The notes below the pieces were generated by a model. That model was not told the origin of the DNA and searched no databases. It saw nothing but the letters and a program-made list of their open reading frames with translations. Below, in pieces: positions 9,001 through 12,400 of a stretch of 12,400 nt of DNA. The stretch covers positions 1-12,400 of the forward strand of contig CAMLDQ010000060.1 in assembly GCA_946478965.1 (NCBI GenBank), given 5' to 3'. The stretch is from an uncultured Methylobacillus sp. (GTDB lineage: Bacteria > Pseudomonadota > Gammaproteobacteria > Burkholderiales > Methylophilaceae). Positions within the stretch are counted from its first letter, which is position 1, and every line of letters starts with the position of its first letter. Made by a program: the position numbers and the translations under genes.

Positions 9001-9012
9001 GATGGCCGACCG

Positions 9013-10548
9013 TTATTTGCCCGCGCTCAACCCGAAGAAGCTGCGGATTTTCGAGAGCATATCGGAGTGCTGTTGCGCCATTTGCCTGGCACGCGTGTCG
9101 GCATCCACTTCCTGCTGCAGACTGTCGAGACCGTAACGGCGGTTGACCAGGATATTCGAAATCTCCTCCGCCAGCTCCGGGCGTCGCGTCAGCACGGATT
9201 CAAACGAGCTTTTGTCGAGGAGGTAGCATTCCGAATCCCGGGCGGCGATCACCGTGGCTGTGCGCGGTGCACCGGTCATCAGCCCCATTTCGCCGAAAAA
9301 ATTTCCCGGCAGCAGCGTGGCCAGCTTGCGGCGTTCCTGGCCTTCCGCCTCCAGGAACACGTCGGCTTCTCCTTCGACCAGGATATACAGCCAGTGGGCG
9401 ATAGCGCCCTGGCGCGTGATGATGTCGCCGGTGGCAAACGGCGCGTAACGCAGCTTCTGGGCGATTTCCAGCAATTCGTCTTCGCGCAGGCCGTGGAACA
9501 GTTCTATCTTGTGCAAGGCGTCCATGCGTTCCTGGATGCGTTTGGTCTGGCGCGCCTGCTCGTGTTTTTCGCCTTCCTTGGTCATGTGCACATTGTGTTC
9601 CGGGAATGCCAGGCGAATGCCGGCACGCTGCAAGGCGGCATAGATATGATCGCGCACTTCGGAATCGGTCGGGTCGTCCGCCAGCAGGTCTGTCAGCCAG
9701 TAGCGCAAGGCATAGCGACCGTAACTTGCATCGAAATCCATCAGCACGCAGTTGGGGAGGGGAGTTTTTGCGACATTGCGGATATCGGCATCGCGTACTG
9801 CGCGGGCCACCGTTTCGATGACACGTGCCGGAGAGGTCTGGTAGCCGACATTGAACCAGACCCAGCGCCGCCACTGGACGGGATCGCTGCCATGGCGGCC
9901 CAGCACCGCAAATTTCGCTTTCATCAGCTGGCTATTGGGAACGATGACGGTTTCCCAGTTGCGGGTCTCAACCGATGTATGGCGCCAACGGATTTGCGTG
10001 ACTTTGCCGACGGTATCGTCGATCTTGATCCAGTCGCCGATCTCGACCGATTTGTCGAGCTGCAGGGCAAGCCCGGCCAGGATGTTGCCGAGCGTGTCCT
10101 GCATGGAAAATGCGAGCACGGCGGTGATGACCGCCGACGTGGTAACGATGCCGGACAGGTTGAGCCCGGCATCGTGCAATTGCACGAACCCCCAGGCGAC
10201 ATAGCCGACGAAGACGACGATATCTTCGAGTATGCGAGGAGGGTGCCATCGCATCAGCGGTAGTATCAGTCGGAACAGCAGCATGCCGGCCAACCGGATG
10301 ACGGCGATACCTTCGATGACCAAAAATGCACGGTGCAATGCGCCGGCGATGTCGAGTTGCCCGGCATGATGGACGATGGCGCTGCCAAACAGGCCCGCCA
10401 GGCTGGATATAAAGAGCAGCAGGGTGGCGAGAATGGAGTCCCGGTCTGCCGGGCTGCGCCAAAGCAGCAGCGATCCTGCTACGATGACGGCAATGAGTAG
10501 CGTCGGCAGGTTGTCATGCCATGCGAAGATGTTGAGTTCTTGCCACAT
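9013..10548 (-). CDS. MscS-family channel fused to a C-terminal cyclic-nucleotide-binding domain
   Basis: This is a 511-residue inner-membrane channel. Hydrophobic helices are at about 14–30, 39–59, 74–98 and 107–124, followed by the pore-lining helix at about 132–163 with Ala/Gly-rich packing (SAVITAVLAFSMQDTLGNIL, then AGLAL). The MscS beta domain follows, starting EIGDWIKIDDTVGKV and including VPNSQLM. From about 347 to 460 there is a cyclic-nucleotide-binding domain with GNFFGEMGLMTGAPRTATV; Glu420 and Arg429 match the residues that contact ribose and cyclic phosphate in CRP/PKA-type domains. The architecture is that of bacterial cyclic-nucleotide-gated (bCNG) channels of the MscS superfamily, which respond poorly or not at all to tension in tested members. 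Gating by cAMP or cGMP is inferred. The C-terminal tail is polar and helical. No good Shine–Dalgarno precedes the ATG, so the start is moderately certain. It is divergent from pqqA. Confidence 0.92.
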   Translation of the reverse strand: MWQELNIFAWHDNLPTLLIAVIVAGSLLLWRSPADRDSILATLLLFISSLAGLFGSAIVHHAGQLDIAGALHRAFLVIEGIAVIRLAGMLLFRLILPLMRWHPPRILEDIVVFVGYVAWGFVQLHDAGLNLSGIVTTSAVITAVLAFSMQDTLGNILAGLALQLDKSVEIGDWIKIDDTVGKVTQIRWRHTSVETRNWETVIVPNSQLMKAKFAVLGRHGSDPVQWRRWVWFNVGYQTSPARVIETVARAVRDADIRNVAKTPLPNCVLMDFDASYGRYALRYWLTDLLADDPTDSEVRDHIYAALQRAGIRLAFPEHNVHMTKEGEKHEQARQTKRIQERMDALHKIELFHGLREDELLEIAQKLRYAPFATGDIITRQGAIAHWLYILVEGEADVFLEAEGQERRKLATLLPGNFFGEMGLMTGAPRTATVIAARDSECYLLDKSSFESVLTRRPELAEEISNILVNRRYGLDSLQQEVDADTRARQMAQQHSDMLSKIRSFFGLSAGK

Positions 10549-10622
10549 GGGAGCATTCTAGAGTGACATCGAAAAATATTCACGCGCTGCATAGGATTTT
10601 GACCCTGGAGCGAGACTGGAAG

Positions 10623-10647
10623 CCGCTCTCATGATAATCATGAGCGG
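10623..10647. promoter_or_regulatory. Near-perfect palindrome, candidate operator upstream of pqqA
   Basis: CTCATGAT and ATCATGAG form 8-base arms around a single A (10628–10644). Outside them, CCG (10623–10625) and CGG (10645–10647) pair again if two left-side bases are skipped. Dyad symmetry of this length in an intergenic region is typical of a dimeric regulator's site. It sits just upstream of a -10-like GATAAT at 10656, roughly over the -35 position of such a promoter. The regulator is unknown, and the site could serve either divergent gene. Confidence 0.45.
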
Positions 10648-10655
10648 AATTTCGT

Positions 10656-10661
10656 GATAAT
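10656..10661 (+). promoter_or_regulatory. Possible -10 element for the pqqA transcript
   Basis: GATAAT differs from TATAAT at two positions. No recognisable -35 hexamer lies 16–18 bases upstream; the palindrome occupies that place. If used, transcription would start near 10668 and give a leader of about 100 bases. This is a weak call based on a hexamer match only. Confidence 0.22.
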
Positions 10662-10760
10662 AGCGCTGTTGCATGCTTTGCCATCCGAGCAGAATGGCAC
10701 TCGGACTGATCGCAAGCCTTGCATGGCCGGCGATGAGTTCAGTAAATAACTTTTCTACTA

Positions 10761-10765
10761 AGGAG
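10761..10765 (+). promoter_or_regulatory. Strong ribosome binding site of pqqA
   Basis: The sequence AAGGAG (AGGAG at 10761–10765) stands six bases before the pqqA ATG at 10772. It is the best Shine–Dalgarno sequence in the window, fitting a peptide precursor needed in excess over the enzymes that modify it. It confirms that the 23-codon frame is translated. Confidence 0.85.
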
Positions 10766-10771
10766 ATTACT

Positions 10772-10843
10772 ATGTGGACCAAGCCTCAAGCTACCGAAAT
10801 GCGTTTCGGCTTTGAAGTGACCATGTACGTTTGCAACCGCTAA
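10772..10843 (+). CDS. pqqA: PQQ precursor peptide PqqA (23 residues)
   Basis: This is the ribosomally made precursor of pyrroloquinoline quinone. The peptide starts MWTKPQATEMRF and continues with GFEVTMY, the family's core, where Glu15 and Tyr19 have the required E-x3-Y spacing. The two side chains are cross-linked by the radical SAM enzyme PqqE with the chaperone PqqD and become the PQQ skeleton. Length (23) is normal for the family. Cys21, two residues after the reactive Tyr, is a position where the relatives I recall carry Ser, Ala or Asn-type residues, so it may be a lineage feature. A strong AGGAG supports the start. pqqB follows after a stable hairpin. This tiny gene is easily missed by length cut-offs, but identity is secure from motif plus context. 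Confidence 0.96.
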   Translation: MWTKPQATEMRFGFEVTMYVCNR

Positions 10844-10862
10844 GGTTGTAACGTTCCAGTCA

Positions 10863-10888
10863 CCGGAACTGTCTTCGGGCGGTTCCGG
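10863..10888 (+). promoter_or_regulatory. Stable C(UUCG)G hairpin between pqqA and pqqB
   Basis: Bases 10863–10873 (CCGGAACTGTC) pair with 10878–10888 (GGCGGTTCCGG) in an uninterrupted 11-pair stem with two G·U pairs, closed by a UUCG loop with a C–G closing pair, an exceptionally stable tetraloop. It begins 20 bases after the pqqA stop. There is no T-run after it (AAATCTCTGG follows), so it does not look like a complete intrinsic terminator. The likely role is to protect the 3' end of a short pqqA message or to limit read-through, giving more PqqA than PqqB/PqqC. The structure is seen directly; the role is inference. Confidence 0.7.
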
Positions 10889-10933
10889 AAATCTCTGGAG
10901 GCCATGGCAGCCTCGTCGTATTTGGAAAATCTC

Positions 10934-11848
10934 ATGCATATTCACGTATTAGGCGCTGGCGCCGGCGGCGGTTTCCCCCAGTGGAACTGCAATTGTCAAA
11001 ACTGCGACGGCCTGCGCAAGGGCACGATCAAGGCGCGTGCACGCACCCAATCTTCCATCTGCGTCAGCGGCGATGGGGTCAACTGGGTATTGTTCAATGC
11101 TTCTCCCGATGTGCTGAAGCAGATTCAGGAATTCGCTCCCTTGCAACCAGGTCGCGCCATTCGCGATACCGGCATTGCGGGCATTGTGCTGATCGATGCA
11201 CAGATCGACCATACCACCGGCCTGCTGATGCTGCGTGAAGGTACGGTCAAACGTGAAATCTACTGTACGGATGTGGTCAAGGGTGACCTCACCAGCGGCA
11301 ACCCGCTATTCAATATTCTCGGGCACTATTGCGGCATTAATCACCATGCCGTGCCCACGGACGGCAGTTCCTTCGAGATTCCGGGGGCCGCCAATCTGAA
11401 ATTTACCGCTGTTGCGCTGAAGAGCGCCGCGCCGCCGTATTCGCCGCATCGCCACGACCCGCATCCGGGCGATACCATAGGCGTGTTGGTGGAGGATACC
11501 AGCAACGGCAAGAAACTGTTCTACGCGCCGGGACTGGGCGAAATCGAGCCGCATCTGCCGCCTTTGTTCGAGCAGGCAGACTGCATCATGGTCGACGGTA
11601 CCTTCTGGACCAATACCGAGATGATCGACATGGGCCTGATGACCAAGAAGGCACGCGATATCGGCCACAACCCGCAGTCCGGCCCGGGCGGCATGATCGA
11701 GGTGCTGGACGCTTACCCGCATGCACGTCGTGTACTGATCCATATCAACAACACCAACCCCATCCTGCGCGAGGATTCGGCCGAGCGTGCCGAGTTGGAA
11801 CGCCACGACATCGAAGTGGCCTACGACGGCATGGATATCATTCTGTAA
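10934..11848 (+). CDS. pqqB: PQQ biosynthesis protein PqqB (metallo-beta-lactamase fold)
   Basis: This 304-residue cytoplasmic protein is normal in length for PqqB. The family has a metallo-beta-lactamase fold, and PqqB has been reported to hydroxylate the tyrosine ring of the cross-linked PqqA product before PqqC acts. Visible features are the glycine-rich start [17 protein letters not shown], a zinc-knuckle-like set Cys19, Cys21 and Cys24, the QIDHTTGL segment with Asp92-His93, and the C-terminal stretch [13 protein letters not shown] chose ATG 10934 because family members begin right before this VLG motif. An in-frame ATG at 10904 would add ten unrelated residues, and its GGAGG is only two bases away, which is too close. 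The chosen start has only a weak GGA seven bases upstream, consistent with lower expression than pqqA. The stop overlaps an in-frame ATG of pqqC (TAATG). Confidence 0.96.
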   Translation: MHIHVLGAGAGGGFPQWNCNCQNCDGLRKGTIKARARTQSSICVSGDGVNWVLFNASPDVLKQIQEFAPLQPGRAIRDTGIAGIVLIDAQIDHTTGLLMLREGTVKREIYCTDVVKGDLTSGNPLFNILGHYCGINHHAVPTDGSSFEIPGAANLKFTAVALKSAAPPYSPHRHDPHPGDTIGVLVEDTSNGKKLFYAPGLGEIEPHLPPLFEQADCIMVDGTFWTNTEMIDMGLMTKKARDIGHNPQSGPGGMIEVLDAYPHARRVLIHINNTNPILREDSAERAELERHDIEVAYDGMDIIL

Positions 11849-11849
11849 T

Positions 11850-11855
11850 GGAGAG
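11850..11855 (+). promoter_or_regulatory. Ribosome binding site deciding the pqqC start
   Basis: GGAGAG lies just after the pqqB stop. Its GGAG core ends six bases before ATG 11860. An alternative in-frame ATG at 11848 overlaps the pqqB stop (TAATG) but has only a poor GGA 12 bases upstream. The downstream ATG is preferred; the choice changes the protein by four residues. Confidence 0.6.
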
Positions 11856-11859
11856 CGAC

Positions 11860-12400
11860 ATGAACGCACCGGCAATCAACGCGCCATGGTCGCGCGAGGA
11901 ATTCGAGGCCAAGCTGCGCGAAAAGGGGAAGGGCTACCACATCTACCACCCCTTCCACGTGATGATGTATGAGGGCAAACTGAGCAAGGAGCAGTTGCAA
12001 TGCTGGGTGGCGAACCGGTTCTATTACCAGATCGGCATTCCGCAGAAGGATGCGGCCATCCTGTCCAATTGCCCGGACCGGGAGGTGCGCAAGCAGTGGA
12101 TCGTGCGCATCACCGACCACGATGGTGTGGACGGGCAGGAAGGCGGCATCGAGGCCTGGATCAAGCTCGGGCAAGCGGTGGGGCTGAGTCGCGAAGACGT
12201 GACCTCGCTGAAGTTGGTTTCGCCGGGTGTGCGTTTTGCGGTTGACGCCTACATCAACTTTGCACGGCAGCGCCCGTGGCAGGAGTCAGTGTGTTCCAGT
12301 CTCACCGAGCTGTTTGCGCCGCACATTCACCAGCAGCGGATCAGTTCCTGGCCGACCATGTACCCCTGGATCAAGGAAGAAGGCCTGACCTACTTCAAGA
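11860..12400 (+). CDS. pqqC: Pyrroloquinoline-quinone synthase PqqC, 3'-truncated by the window edge
   Basis: PqqC is a cofactor-free oxidase that performs the final ring closure and eight-electron oxidation giving PQQ. The frame is open to the end of the window, covering 180 complete codons of roughly 250. Family sequence is strong throughout: [44 protein letters not shown] and [13 protein letters not shown]. Active-site residues known from Klebsiella PqqC align with a constant offset of three: His27, Arg53, His87, His157 and Tyr178. The next expected one (Arg179 in Klebsiella) would fall just beyond the window. It follows pqqB with a 1-base overlap or an 11-base gap, depending on the start used. 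pqqD and pqqE are expected next but not seen. Confidence 0.96.
   Translation, partial: MNAPAINAPWSREEFEAKLREKGKGYHIYHPFHVMMYEGKLSKEQLQCWVANRFYYQIGIPQKDAAILSNCPDREVRKQWIVRITDHDGVDGQEGGIEAWIKLGQAVGLSREDVTSLKLVSPGVRFAVDAYINFARQRPWQESVCSSLTELFAPHIHQQRISSWPTMYPWIKEEGLTYFK

Larger units (their letters stand above)
10549..10771. promoter_or_regulatory. Divergent intergenic region between the MscS-CNBD gene and pqqA
   Basis: This 223-base gap must hold the promoters for both directions and is the largest non-coding stretch in the window. It contains the palindrome at 10623–10647, a -10-like GATAAT at 10656–10661 on the plus strand, a modest inverted repeat TCCGAG/CTCGGA (10684–10705), a short one GCAAG/CTTGC (10712–10722), and the pqqA ribosome binding site. 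I could not find a -35/-10 pair with good spacing on either strand, which would fit activator-dependent or alternative-sigma promoters. Confidence 0.5.

Noticed and set aside
8887..10263. Open frame of 458 codons on the plus strand opposite the acyl-CoA synthetase and channel genes
   Set aside because: It spans two confidently identified minus-strand genes, and its His/Arg/Gln-rich translation is typical of an antisense shadow.
10665..10715. Sigma-54 promoter (TGGCAC at 10695 and TGGCAA on the opposite strand)
   Set aside because: The GG and GC elements do not have the required spacing of ten bases on either strand.
10558..10782. 74-codon minus-strand frame covering the mscS–pqqA intergenic region
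   Set aside because: It runs over the pqqA ribosome site and start and over the palindrome, has no recognisable domain, and its end abuts the channel gene start. Regulatory DNA is a better explanation.
10863..10898. Intrinsic terminator after pqqA
   Set aside because: The stem is very strong, but AAATCTCTGG follows instead of a T-run, so a complete terminator is not supported.
10904..10933. Extended PqqB start at ATG 10904
   Set aside because: The ten added residues are outside the family pattern, and the nearby GGAGG is only two bases from this ATG.

Overview
This window is GC-rich Gram-negative chromosomal DNA. It has an outer-membrane lipoprotein, a FadL-type porin, and the hisS–yfgM–bamB–der neighbourhood that is common in Beta- and Gammaproteobacteria. 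A pqqABC operon start indicates an organism that makes its own PQQ for periplasmic quinoprotein dehydrogenases (methanol, other alcohols, or sugars). My best guess is a betaproteobacterium, possibly a methylotroph. That placement is inference, because the window holds no rRNA or species marker.

Region 1 (1–5916, + strand) is one tightly packed housekeeping operon: the 3' part of hisS, two peptide-transporter-type ABC ATPases, yfgM, bamB and der. Nearly every junction is an ATGA, TGATG or TAATG overlap, so translation is probably coupled. The genes cover tRNA charging, periplasmic folding at the Sec translocon, outer-membrane protein assembly and 50S ribosome assembly. The unexpected part is the ABC ATPase pair. 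It looks like the two halves of a YejF-type protein encoded as separate genes, placed between hisS and yfgM with no permease or binding protein in view.

Region 2 (5927–10548, - strand) holds three genes that probably form one transcription unit. In transcription order they are an MscS-type channel fused to a cyclic-nucleotide-binding domain, a long-chain acyl-CoA synthetase, and a FadL/OmpP1-type outer-membrane channel starting at TTG. The last two together suggest uptake and CoA activation of fatty acids or similar hydrophobic molecules. This region meets der tail to tail with only 10 bases between stop codons.

Region 3 (10549–12400, + strand) starts with a 223-base divergent intergenic region that carries a near-perfect palindrome. 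It is followed by pqqA (23 codons), a very strong C(UUCG)G hairpin, pqqB, and pqqC, which runs off the window end. PqqA is the peptide precursor of PQQ, and PqqB and PqqC act in maturation and final oxidation. pqqD and pqqE presumably lie beyond the window.

I saw no tRNA, rRNA, CRISPR array, insertion sequence or prophage gene, and no gene-free stretch over 300 bases. I do not see a clearly new biological system. The most interesting items are the split ABC ATPase pair in a housekeeping operon, the cyclic-nucleotide-gated MscS fusion, and the regulatory structures around pqqA.
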